Shown here one piece after another: positions 17,826 through 27,015 of a stretch of DNA of 27,015 nucleotides. The notes under the pieces are model-generated. The model searched no databases. It worked only from the letters and a program-made list of their open reading frames with translations, and had not been told where the DNA came from. Position 1 is the first letter of the stretch; each line of letters opens with the position of its first letter. The translations under genes and the position numbers were made by a program. Source of the stretch: Stramenopiles sp. TOSAG23-2 (lineage: Eukaryota; Sar); the NCBI GenBank assembly GCA_900128395.1, contig LT649423.1:1-27015 (forward strand), given 5' to 3'.

Positions 17826-20015
17826 ATGAAAAATAAAAGTAAATTAATATTCATATCTCTTGTCTTATTATTAGTATTATTTATATGTTTACCAACACAA
17901 GTAAATGGTTGGGGTTCCTTATTTGGTAGTAGTAGTAGTAATAATAATAATAATGATAACGACGATAATAATAATGATAACGACGATAATAACAACGACA
18001 ATATCCAAGAACAAAATGAAGAAAATAATGACAATAATAACATTATCCCTGAAAAAACACAGCCAATAATCAATAAACAACCAATCAAACGTAAAAATGC
18101 TGTATCAGAAGATGTTGAAAATAATGAAAACAACCAAGCAGAACCAACAATAGCACCACCACAACAACAACAACAACAACAATTGCAAGCTTTAACGATA
18201 GTGGAACAAGTACAAACTGATGATAATGAAATTGAAACAAAACCAATATCGTCTCCACCATCAACGCCACCACCACCATCACAACCATCCATTTTTGAAC
18301 CAGAAGATGATTGGAAAGAAATATTACCTGGACAGCATATACCTGGTGGATTAGATGTGCGTATGAATTTACAAACTGGTGAAAAATATGCACGTTTAAT
18401 GCCTGAAACTGCATCATCGTCGACACATTGGTCTAATAAGCGTAATAAAAATTTAAAAGGTGAAGATGTAATAGCAGCAGAAGAAGAAGAAGCAATAATA
18501 GTTGCAGATCATGCACCAATTATCAATAATAAAACATCTAATAACAATCATCGTAGGTTAGATATTAATAATTTGGATGAAGATGAAGATTTATCTCCAT
18601 TAGATGCTGAAATGAAATCAGCACAAATGATTGAACGAGTATTAAATGGATTACCATTGTAAGTATTGTTTGGGATTTATTTTTCCATTTTATATCCGCC
18701 CCACACAAATAAATGATTATATATATACAAACAACTAACAAAAAATATTATGTTATTATTATTATTTTTATTACTATGAATTATTTATTTCAGACCACCG
18801 AAAGAATTAAAATCAGCTAGTACGTTATCACCTGAAAAATACAAAGAAGTCATGCAATTGTTGTGGAAAAAACGACAACTGGAATTGAAAGATGCCGAAA
18901 GTAAAATCCATAATTCCGCAAAAGCGATGCAAACTGGTACAGATATATTATTAAATACTTCTTCACATGATAATGATAAGATACAAATTTTGAAAAATAT
19001 GGAATATGAAGTCCAACAATTAGATAATGCAATGGATTTTGCTACGATTGGTGGATTAGCTGCTACGATAAATTTATTAGATCATTCTAATTTTAAGATA
19101 CGAAAATACGCTGCTTGGGTAATAGGTACAGCAGTGAAAAATTATGATCAAGTACAAGAAGAGTTATTAAAATTAGGTGGAATTGATACATTTATTAATG
19201 TGATTCAATTGGAATCAAAAGGATTAGCGACAACAACGGAAACGATTGCAAAAAAAACATCAAACGACGATGAAGATGAAAATAATAACAATGAAGAAGT
19301 AAAAACAATTGATGTTATTGGTAAGCAATTATATGGCTTAGGTGCTTCTATTCGTGGTTCTTTGCGAAATTCGAATTATTTCTTTCAACGAAACGGTAGC
19401 AAATTATTATATAAATTGTTAAATATGATTAAAAAAGCAATTGATGTTGGTCCATTAAATCAAGTTGCCGGGCCACAAACTACGAATGGTGATCGTGCAT
19501 GGACACCAGAGACCATGGTATTGAAACGTAAATTATGTGGTGTACAAAACAAAGTTTTAAATTTAATTGGAGATAATTTAAATTTCGCAATTGATACCAT
19601 ACAACATTTCGGTGGTGTTGAAATGCAAGATGGTACAAATGGTATGTTAATAGCAAGATCGTTAACTACAGTTGAATGGTGTAAGATGTTAAATGATATC
19701 AGTGAAAGCTTATGTGATGATGATGTAAGTCGTGAAAAAATTTTACGTGCCTTGCAAATTATTTTACAAATTGCAAAAAGAAATGGTGCAACATATGAAG
19801 ATAATTTTGATGCTACCGCTGGTAGTAATAATGATGATAATATATCATTATCTAAATGTTTTAATATTATCCATCATTCCAATAAATTAAAAACAGCATT
19901 AAATGGTTGGAAAAAAGAATGGAGTGATGCATTATTGGAAGATCCAACGGATGATTATGCAAAAGATTTATCGAATATGGTTGACAGTGTATTGAAAAGA
20001 GAGGAGAGTAAATAA
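17826..20015 (+). CDS. SIL1: SIL1-type nucleotide exchange factor for ER Hsp70 (BiP), two exons
   Basis: Exon 1 is 17826-18658 and exon 2 is 18794-20015 (TAA), giving 684 residues. Residues 1-28 are a signal peptide (LIFISLVLLLVLFICLPTQV). Residues about 36-155 are low complexity: Asn/Asp runs, a Gln7 run and Pro-rich PPSTPPPPSQP. The conserved SIL1 segment at about 158-193 reads DDWKEILPGQHIPGG and VRMNLQTGEKYARLMPE. The armadillo-like core in exon 2 includes DFATIGGLAATINLLDH and IRKYAAWVIGTAVKNYDQVQ (about 359-404), the hallmark of Fes1/HspBP1/SIL1 proteins. SIL1 opens the BiP nucleotide cleft to speed ADP release during ER protein folding. The protein is far longer than the human (461) or yeast (421) forms because of the Asn/Asp/Gln region and loop insertions. 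It ends in KREESK, not a KDEL-type signal. Confidence 0.93.
18659..18793 (+). other. SIL1 intron
   Basis: The donor is CCATT|GTAAGTATTG and the acceptor TTATTTATTTCAG|ACCACC; length 135 nt. The join (TT plus A, Leu278) gives NGLPLPPKELKSAS and keeps the exon 2 frame open to the stop at 20015. Confidence 0.92.
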
Positions 20016-20509
20016 ATATTTCGGTAAAAAAATAAAATGAACTAAAATGGAACTTTTATTTGACGACACATTTGCCTTCGGGCACATGCACATCAATCAA
20101 TAAATTTAATACCGAAGTGTACAACTGTCCTTCATTTTTTATTACCATGTATATTAATATATCTAGACATAGTGCCATAATCGATATGCATTGCATATAC
20201 CGAAGAAAATCCCACTATAAAAATCTACACAAAATCTTTTTCGCAACACAATCCTATGTCTATGCTATAATCACTTATTTTAATTTCTCTGTCTACCAAT
20301 CGATTTTTACGTTGGGTTGTCAAAAACAAGAAAAAAGTTGGGCAAAGGTATTAATAATATCCAAAATGAATATATACAAAAGAGTCACACACGCATAGGA
20401 AAGTAAACAAAAATATATTGGACACAAGATATATATTTGTAATATATAGACTATTTATTGGACACAAGATACATTTGTAATATATATATATATATATATC
20501 TGTTATAAT
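20016..20509. other. Spacer upstream of the adenylyl cyclase gene
   Basis: A plus-strand frame at 20060-20398 opens with TTG and has no motif, so it is not called. The right end carries a duplicated segment and a (TA)n run (listed next) immediately before the ATG at 20510. This is where the cyclase promoter and leader should be. Confidence 0.45.
20416..20500 (+). repeat. Imperfect duplication plus (TA)n before the cyclase start
   Basis: The word TATTGGACACAAGATATATA followed by TTTGTAATATATA at about 20416-20448 recurs at about 20456-20485 as TATTGGACACAAGATACATT followed by TGTAATATATA. The second copy lacks about two bases and continues into a (TA)n tract ending near 20500, ten bases before the ATG. 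Confidence 0.75.
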
Positions 20510-23500
20510 ATGGCAGAAAAATACGCAGTGGAGCTGGCATTGCCTGGCAATGAAGCCAATAATAATAATAATAATAATGAGAATATGACATTTCTACTAG
20601 CAAAAGATGCTGGTCTCATACCACGTTCCGTACGATTAGAAATTGCAGCAAAAGGCGCCTTGCAAGATGCGCCATCAAAACAACTAGTAGAGCAAGCATT
20701 GCTTCTCTCGGATATATCTGGCTTTACGGCGCTTGGAGAAAAGTTAACTGCAGAACATGGTGATGCAAAAGGTGCTGAAGAATTTGCACATCAAATGAGC
20801 GAAGTTATTTCAGCTTTGGTCAATGTAACACACCGATACGAAGGTGAAGTTGTAAAAATAGCAGGAGATTGTTTAATTTGTACTTTTGCTGCAATCCCAT
20901 CGGATCCAGAAGATCGGGGTGATGAAAAAGCATTTGAACGAGCAAAAGAATGTTCCGTTGAGATGTTAAAAGTTGTTAAAGGAACAAACCCGGATCTTGA
21001 TCTCCATGGTGGATTAGCAGGAACAGCACCCTTGCAAAGGATTCACTTGAAAGAGTTGCGTGGATCATCCCCGCGATCCAATAGTGCAAGGCAACGTATG
21101 AAAAAAAACGATGAAAGTACGATGTCGCGTGCTGAATTTGAGCGCAGCAAACAGCGATGGTTTTTAATTGCTGGCAGACCTATAAAAATTGCAGCTGGAC
21201 TTCTTGATAGGGCAAAGCCTGGTACAGTCAAAGTTTTTGGTGGGTTAACTTTGACTCGGGAAACGAATACTGCTGATATTCTCGATGAGGAAGAAGATGC
21301 AAATCAAACAGAAAGGCGAATGTCTAAACGTGGTAGCATGATTGATACATATACTGCTGAACTTTCCACATGTCCAGAAATTGCATCTTCGTATCTCCCT
21401 CCAATTGTACGTGCTAAAGGTAATAGTGCACAGTTTGAAAATGAAAAACGACGGGTAGTAGTCGTATTTTTATCTTTACCTGGTTTAGCAAAAGAATCTG
21501 TCACCTCGAAAGGCGTGAACGAGGCGCATTTAAATGATGTTTATTCTGCACTTCGTTCTATACTTTCTAAGTTTGAAGGGCAAATGCGAGATTTTTTATT
21601 TGAAGACAAAGGTTGTACGTTGATTGCATGTTTTGGAATTACTCGTATTACTGAAGTGGATGCTTTGCGAGCAGTTCTTTTTGCACTAGAAGCTTCATCT
21701 GCATGTTCCTCCCTTAGTGACCCGTGCAAGATTGGGATATCAATGGGACAATGCTTTACTGGAATATGTGGCCATCCATCACGTAATGATTTTGTTGTAA
21801 TGGGACCAGAGACAAATATGGCAGCAAGATTGATGGGAAAAGCTGAAATAGGAAAAATATTGGTATCTGAAAGAGTATATAATGCCACACAAAATTACAT
21901 TGGATACGATATGTCGAATCCTATTGAAGTAAAAGGTAAAGATGGTACATTTCGTGCATTGTGTCCATATGGAAGACGAGCGGGTGCAGTACGTCATAAG
22001 AATCAAGATGAATTGGATAAAGCGGTTTTTGTTGGGCGTGAAAAAGAAATGACTGTATTACGAGCTGGTTTGAAGTCCATGTTGGAAGAACAAAAAGGTG
22101 GTGCTTTTATTTTAGAAGGTTTAGCAGGTATGGGTAAAAGTGCGATTGTATGGCAATTGCAAAGAGAAGCAATAAATGACAACGTTCGTTTTTTAATGGG
22201 TACTGGATCTGCAATTGAAAAACAGACACCATATTTTGCATTTGGTCAAATTTTAACTGCTGCTGCAAATTTATCAACTTCACCTTCGTATGGTGAAGTT
22301 TTGGCATTAAAATTTAATCATCAATTGGAAGAAGACGATATCAATGCGCTTGGTATTATGTTACCAACATTAGCAAAACGCGATGCAGCCGGTACACAGC
22401 TAGAACATGGACGTTTGGAAGCTCGTGCTGCACAAGTTTGTTTGAAAATATTTCAAAGCCTTGAAAATACAATTTTCGTATTTGAAGACGCTCATTGGAT
22501 TGATTCCCAATCTTGGATTATGTTGCAGATGGTATTACCACAATTATCAACTAAAAGTATTGTTATGATAGTTACACGCCCACCAAATATGATTTCTCAA
22601 CAAAAAGCTGGAGGTGCTGATCAATTATTGGAAGAAAATGAAGGTAAAATTGAAGATGAGTGGTTAGAAGATGACGATCGTATTAAATTCTCTCGAATTT
22701 TAGCTGCTTTGAAAGAAAATAGCGCTATTTCGTATTTGGAATTAGGTACAATGGGAACAGACGCCATGCGCGAATTAATCGCAAAAACGCTTGAAGTTGA
22801 TGGGTCATCGGTAAATGATGACTTTGTAAACTTAATGGATCAAAAAGCTGGAGGTATTCCAATGTATTTATCCTCCATGACCAATTGGTTAAAAGAACGC
22901 GATATGGTGCAAAAAAAGGAAGATGGTAGTATATTTTTTACTGGTGACATAAAAGAGATTAAATTTCCAAGTTCAATCATGGATACAGTACATGAGCGTA
23001 TTGATAGTCTCGACGATGAGGCAAAAGTTTTGATAAAAGTTTGCTCATGTTATGGATTTGAATTTCGTCAAGATAGTTTACAAAAAGTTGCTCCGCAATT
23101 TTTGTCTTCTAAAGATGAATCACATTTGCAAAAACACTTGGAAACATTGGCTGCACGTGGTTTGGTTGTAGCTGTTACTGGCGAATCCGTTAGTAAAATG
23201 ATGAAATTTACACATCAAATTATTACCGAATGTTCGCATAACTTAATGTTGGATTCACAAAGACGCCAAGTACACAAGGCAATTGTTGAAGAGTATGAAA
23301 GTTCTACAGTTAAGTATGAAATGGATGTACTGGCTTTTCACTGGTTGCGAAGTGGGGATGTTGAACGTGGTTGTGATATGTTACAAAATGCTGCTTTAAA
23401 AGCGCTCGAGATAGGAGCTTATAAAGAATGCGTTAATTCGTTAAGTCAAGCTATTGCATATGGGGTAAAACTAGACAATAGCCGTGTTGCATATTGGACT

Positions 23501-25429
23501 GCTTTGTTGGGATATGCTCGATATTCCTATTTTGATTTTTACTCTGCAGATCAAATCATGCTCAAAGCATGTCAAATTTTAAATGACAAAACGTTTAATC
23601 CTCAAAAAAGAACGGACGCATCTATTGACAAAATGGTCCGTCAATATGGAGAGTTTGACGATGCACCGACTGTTGTTGATGGTACATTTACCGATGCCGA
23701 TCGAACAAAAATGCTAGTTGCATTTGTTTTTTCTGAAGGCATAACTAGACCTCATACTATTCAACCTAAAGTCATGGAAGATTATGGCTTGACAGAAGAG
23801 GAAATTATTTCAAATGCCAAATGGTATAAGTATTATGCACTAGTAACATCGTACAAAAGTAATGATATTGATATTTGGTTCCGATGTCATGCGTATTGGC
23901 CACAAGTTAATAGTGGTCGACTTGTAAAAGAAGATCCGGATGGAGTTCGTAGGATTTACAGACGTCTGGGCGTATTATCCAAAGAAAAACGCTTGAAACC
24001 CCAACTACGATCATCGGCACTCTCTGCTCCGTACAATTGGTATGTCATGATTGCGCCAGAAAGTATTCCAGATGGACTAGAGCGATTACAGAGTGGTTTG
24101 GAATTGGTAGATGGAAATATAAAATACGCAATGGAACAAATTTGGCACTTGGGAGCTTTGCGATTCTCGTATTATTCTTTGGGTAATGTCAAAATGTATT
24201 TGCACTATGCAGATAGAATGGCGAAAGTAAAAACAGATTCTGAAGCTCTCGAAGACATGAAGGCGAATGGCTATTTTTTCGCAAGAATGTCATTGCTAGG
24301 ATCTAATGCATTGTTGGGTGATTTTGCACAAGTGAAAATAGAGTACGATAAATTGATGTCTATGGGTGATATTTTCCCAAACACTCGTTCAAAATATCCA
24401 CCTGAGTCGATGGCGATCATTTTCGCAAGGTATTACGCATATTCGCAACTACGGAGTGGTCAGTATGATATGGTAGAGCTACTCCTTGAAAAGATGTTTA
24501 GCAAAAAATGGGCTTATAGAGCTATTTTGCCTTTGAATCCACAATTTGAATTTAGTTTTTTTTGTGTGACCTATTCTGCTTTGTTGATGTATGAACATAA
24601 ATTGAAACAAGGTGAAGATGGCGGGTTTTATCGAAAAGCCATGAATATTATGCGAGGGTCACTTGAAATGTTTGGGAAAATGTCACCGGGTGTTTTTCGT
24701 TGCTCTGGAGCTGCCTTTGCTGCCAGGATATCTCTTGCTTTAGGTGATCGGCCAACTAAACCAATATTGGAAAAACTAGAAAAGACACTAGCGTATACAA
24801 TCGAACTAGGTTGTAAACCAATATGCGAACTATTTTTAAAAGGAGAGATAGGGCGTTGGAAAGGTGATGCTTCTCAAGTCTCTGAAGTTGCTGATAAATT
24901 CAAAACAATGGGGCATGTTGCATACCAAAACTTCTTTTCAGATATTGCGACATCTTTAAATATTGGTGACATGAAAGCTGTAGATTTGGAATATATTCCT
25001 GCCTCAACTGAAAAACAATTGACAAATGAAGAAAAACTCGCCGAGATAGAAAAATCTTTGGTCGAAATAAAAAAAGACATAACAGTGGCATCTAGCGAAG
25101 GCGACATGGAAGCTGTTAATGATGCACGGGCACGGGCAAAAGATTTAAAAAAGACAAGGAAGGAATTGAAAAAGAAAATAGAGGAGGCGAAACAGGGCAA
25201 AGCCCCTGCTGTTGACCAAGCTAAAATTGACGATTTGCGAGCAAAAATTGCTGACGCAAATACGCGCGTTTTGGCAGCATTTGACGATGATGATGATGAA
25301 GCGGAAGAAGCTGCAACAGCTGAAATGGCTGAATTAACGAAACAACTGAATGAGTTAACCGGTGGATCATCCATACCAAAGAAAAAATTGGAAGATGCAA
25401 AGAGTAAAGATGCTAATATAAATAAATAA
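20510..25429 (+). CDS. Soluble adenylyl cyclase, ADCY10 type: twin cyclase domains, ATPase and TPR-like region
   Basis: A single exon encodes 1639 residues (human sAC has 1610). C1 cyclase, about 60-250: metal-binding Asp68 in LLLSDISGFTALGEKL and Asp120 in EVVKIAGDCLICTF, with Lys116 at the position of the bicarbonate-binding Lys of human sAC. C2 cyclase, about 312-490: FEDKGCTLIACFGI, KIGISMGQCFTGICGHP, and Asn436/Arg440 in GPETNMAARLM, the residues that help bind ribose and stabilise the transition state. A STAND/AAA-type ATPase follows: FVGREKEM (507-514), P-loop GLAGMGKS (537-544), Walker B IFVFEDAHWID (655-665). A long helical TPR-like region follows. The C-terminus (about 1510-1639) is charged and coiled-coil-like. 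The enzyme makes cAMP from ATP in cytosol or cilia; the family is bicarbonate- and calcium-stimulated. C1 carries an extra loop (about 175-215). Confidence 0.95.
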   Translation: MAEKYAVELALPGNEANNNNNNNENMTFLLAKDAGLIPRSVRLEIAAKGALQDAPSKQLVEQALLLSDISGFTALGEKLTAEHGDAKGAEEFAHQMSEVISALVNVTHRYEGEVVKIAGDCLICTFAAIPSDPEDRGDEKAFERAKECSVEMLKVVKGTNPDLDLHGGLAGTAPLQRIHLKELRGSSPRSNSARQRMKKNDESTMSRAEFERSKQRWFLIAGRPIKIAAGLLDRAKPGTVKVFGGLTLTRETNTADILDEEEDANQTERRMSKRGSMIDTYTAELSTCPEIASSYLPPIVRAKGNSAQFENEKRRVVVVFLSLPGLAKESVTSKGVNEAHLNDVYSALRSILSKFEGQMRDFLFEDKGCTLIACFGITRITEVDALRAVLFALEASSACSSLSDPCKIGISMGQCFTGICGHPSRNDFVVMGPETNMAARLMGKAEIGKILVSERVYNATQNYIGYDMSNPIEVKGKDGTFRALCPYGRRAGAVRHKNQDELDKAVFVGREKEMTVLRAGLKSMLEEQKGGAFILEGLAGMGKSAIVWQLQREAINDNVRFLMGTGSAIEKQTPYFAFGQILTAAANLSTSPSYGEVLALKFNHQLEEDDINALGIMLPTLAKRDAAGTQLEHGRLEARAAQVCLKIFQSLENTIFVFEDAHWIDSQSWIMLQMVLPQLSTKSIVMIVTRPPNMISQQKAGGADQLLEENEGKIEDEWLEDDDRIKFSRILAALKENSAISYLELGTMGTDAMRELIAKTLEVDGSSVNDDFVNLMDQKAGGIPMYLSSMTNWLKERDMVQKKEDGSIFFTGDIKEIKFPSSIMDTVHERIDSLDDEAKVLIKVCSCYGFEFRQDSLQKVAPQFLSSKDESHLQKHLETLAARGLVVAVTGESVSKMMKFTHQIITECSHNLMLDSQRRQVHKAIVEEYESSTVKYEMDVLAFHWLRSGDVERGCDMLQNAALKALEIGAYKECVNSLSQAIAYGVKLDNSRVAYWTALLGYARYSYFDFYSADQIMLKACQILNDKTFNPQKRTDASIDKMVRQYGEFDDAPTVVDGTFTDADRTKMLVAFVFSEGITRPHTIQPKVMEDYGLTEEEIISNAKWYKYYALVTSYKSNDIDIWFRCHAYWPQVNSGRLVKEDPDGVRRIYRRLGVLSKEKRLKPQLRSSALSAPYNWYVMIAPESIPDGLERLQSGLELVDGNIKYAMEQIWHLGALRFSYYSLGNVKMYLHYADRMAKVKTDSEALEDMKANGYFFARMSLLGSNALLGDFAQVKIEYDKLMSMGDIFPNTRSKYPPESMAIIFARYYAYSQLRSGQYDMVELLLEKMFSKKWAYRAILPLNPQFEFSFFCVTYSALLMYEHKLKQGEDGGFYRKAMNIMRGSLEMFGKMSPGVFRCSGAAFAARISLALGDRPTKPILEKLEKTLAYTIELGCKPICELFLKGEIGRWKGDASQVSEVADKFKTMGHVAYQNFFSDIATSLNIGDMKAVDLEYIPASTEKQLTNEEKLAEIEKSLVEIKKDITVASSEGDMEAVNDARARAKDLKKTRKELKKKIEEAKQGKAPAVDQAKIDDLRAKIADANTRVLAAFDDDDDEAEEAATAEMAELTKQLNELTGGSSIPKKKLEDAKSKDANINK

Positions 25430-27015
25430 TTTTTAATTCATTTAACACTAATAACAATTGAAATGCGTATATTTTTCATCAAAGTTCACTAAAATCATCA
25501 TTTTCAACCTAAATTCTTATATTTCATCGTTATAATGATGGATTTTTCAGTTCATTACATGAAAACAAAGGAAAAACATTGAAAATACCTTTTTAAACTT
25601 AGGCTCCACTAGTATACCATTTTTCCTATCAATTGGCAAAATAATTTTGACATTTCACGTTTTCAGAAATTAGGGATAGCAGAATTTTAAGCATCAAATT
25701 TTTACATTAAAATTTATACTTAAATAAATTATTAATTTACCGAAATGTCTAAAACAAACTATAAAATTTATAAAAATCATTAAATTATAAAAATATCCAT
25801 TTTTTAAAACACAAAATACATGTAAAAATTACATCGTCATTTTAACAATTTCATCCTTTTCTTAAAATTATATATAAATACAATTAATATGAAATTATAC
25901 AAAATATCATATTATAGATGGAAATTCACTTTTTTACATAAATTGTAAATATCATTTTTGGATTATTGGGGCCTATCAAAATTTAGTATAATATTTTTAT
26001 ACTGCAAAGTGTAAGACAGAGCCGACACTACATGTGAAAATCACCTATCAAGTAGTGTTACAGCTATAGGGTTACGCGTTTTTTTCAACTTTTAACGGTT
26101 ATTCAAATATGAAATAAATACAAAAATATTAAGATACCTCGTATATTTATTACCAACCATATAGAAATTGATCGTGGGTACTTATTTTGCTAAATTTATA
26201 TGTGTATATATCCAATAAACTACCTTTTACAATTTTGAAATTTTGCATTTTTAGTCCAGCCTATGTCCATACTAATTTAAAAAAAAATCATCATTTTGAA
26301 AAAAATTCGTTACCTTGTCAGTTTCATTTAAAACATAATTAGATCAAAATATTCATGTACTTCTTTCGTTTAGACATGTGTTAAATAATTAGATCGAAAT
26401 ATTCATGTACTTCTTTCCTTTAGACATGTATTGAGAGATGTGTCTAAAAACGAATTCATTCGTAGAAGATTTAGATAGAAAAAATCGACACATTGTATTT
26501 TGGTGATATTTCTGATAATTTTTCAAGATTTTGATGATTTTTTGGTCTCTAACCCTAAACTAACCCGATCTTGAAAATCACATATCGATGTAAAGCTCGA
26601 CTTATATCCGGTGTATGGACAGGAGAACGGTCGGGGAATGTTCAGGGGATCAGTATACGACATTTAGGTATTGGTTTCAGCTTTGTATATAATGGAAAAG
26701 TGTAGAAATGGCATTCGTGTGAGTGTATGTTGGTGTTGAAAAATAGAGTGAGAGGTCCCGTCATGTACGGGTATGACCCCGCAGTGCTGAGTAGTGCTAG
26801 CATCTCTAACCCTAACGTAAATGATCAAAATGCACGATATTTTTAGTAAACAAGGTTCTACTTCTAAACTCCCCAGACCACGACCTACAGTCAATGAGTA
26901 TGTAATAAGTAACGGATATGCAACGTTTCAAAGTCTAATATGAATAACTTCAATGAAAGTTTTCAACCTTTCATGATTTTCACCATTCCATGCAAAAGTG
27001 CTCTAATACTAACTC
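25430..27015. other. Gene-free right end of the window
   Basis: No coding frame of quality exists on either strand in about 1.6 kb. The first kilobase is very AT-rich; from about 26520 the base composition becomes more balanced. Notable words are CTCTAACCCTAAACTAACCC near 26547 and CTCTAACCCTAAC near 26803, a small hairpin CCCGT-catgt-ACGGG at 26757-26771, and the tandem duplication listed next. A short minus-strand frame at 26664-26894 lacks motifs. The region might contain a decayed mobile element, but no terminal repeats or transposase remnants were seen. Confidence 0.5.
26336..26435. repeat. 50-base tandem duplication
   Basis: The units at 26336-26385 and 26386-26435 both read TAATTAGATC-AAATATTCAT, then GTACTTCTTTC-TTTAGACAT and GT. 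The first 43 or so bases differ at only a few positions (A/G at the eleventh, G/C near the 33rd, G/A near the end). It is a recent two-copy tandem duplication in non-coding DNA. Confidence 0.85.

Noticed and set aside
17813-18426. Minus-strand frames with Cys, Leu, Val and Gly runs
   Set aside because: They are antisense images of the CAA, AAT and CCA repeats in SIL1 exon 1.
20060-20398. 112-codon plus-strand frame upstream of the cyclase
   Set aside because: It opens with TTG, has no motif, and lies in the expected promoter region.
2481-25429. Functional cluster linking the GPCR kinase to the soluble adenylyl cyclase
   Set aside because: They are about 13 kb apart with unrelated genes between, on opposite strands; proximity alone does not support a pathway.

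Overview
The window is AT-rich nuclear DNA from a eukaryote, most likely a free-living or parasitic protist of the stramenopile type. Genes sit on both strands and are separated by AT-rich, microsatellite-laden spacers. Introns are short (about 135-178 nt) and GT-AG, with strong GTAAGT or GTACGT donors. All three standard stop codons are used (TGA ends the receptor kinase, TAG the membrane protein at 8137-9153, TAA most others), so the code is standard. Poly-Asn and poly-Gln runs come from AAT/CAA microsatellites inside exons. The stramenopile guess rests on the ankyrin-like repeats with an AYPDGCKE signature and on a class C GPCR fused to a TKL kinase, an architecture I know from oomycetes. 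It is inference, not proof.

Layout, left to right: the 3' end of an ankyrin-repeat gene (+); a small mitochondrial membrane protein (-); a spacer with degenerate direct repeats; a large two-exon receptor gene (-, 7259 to 2481); a GC-richer, non-coding-looking block flanked by short direct repeats; a six-pass membrane protein of unknown function (+); a 1.4 kb spacer with one doubtful exon-like ORF; an orphan first exon of an FSH1-type serine hydrolase (+); a TMEM184/organic solute transporter alpha family protein (+); a protein with two p25-alpha/TPPP-like modules and a WW domain (-); a doubtful ORF (-); a minimal two-exon cytochrome b5 (+); an exon of an ankyrin-like gene without a visible start (-); a two-exon SIL1 nucleotide exchange factor (+); a single-exon soluble adenylyl cyclase of the ADCY10 type (+); and about 1.6 kb of apparently gene-free DNA.

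The main result is the receptor gene. Two neighbouring minus-strand reading frames (7259-4728 and the kinase frame ending at 2481) look like separate genes, but a perfect GTAAGT donor at 4731 and a TTTTGCAG acceptor ending at 4594 join them in frame. Only the joined product has seven membrane segments: TM7 and its class C FFFNPRF motif lie in the kinase exon. The predicted 1546-residue protein has a secreted cysteine-rich ectodomain that may be a type II periplasmic-binding-protein fold, a class C 7TM unit, an active-looking TKL kinase and a C-terminal pseudokinase. It would be a one-chain receptor that bridges GPCR-like sensing and kinase signalling. The soluble adenylyl cyclase in the same window is a second signalling enzyme; nothing in the sequence links the two beyond proximity.
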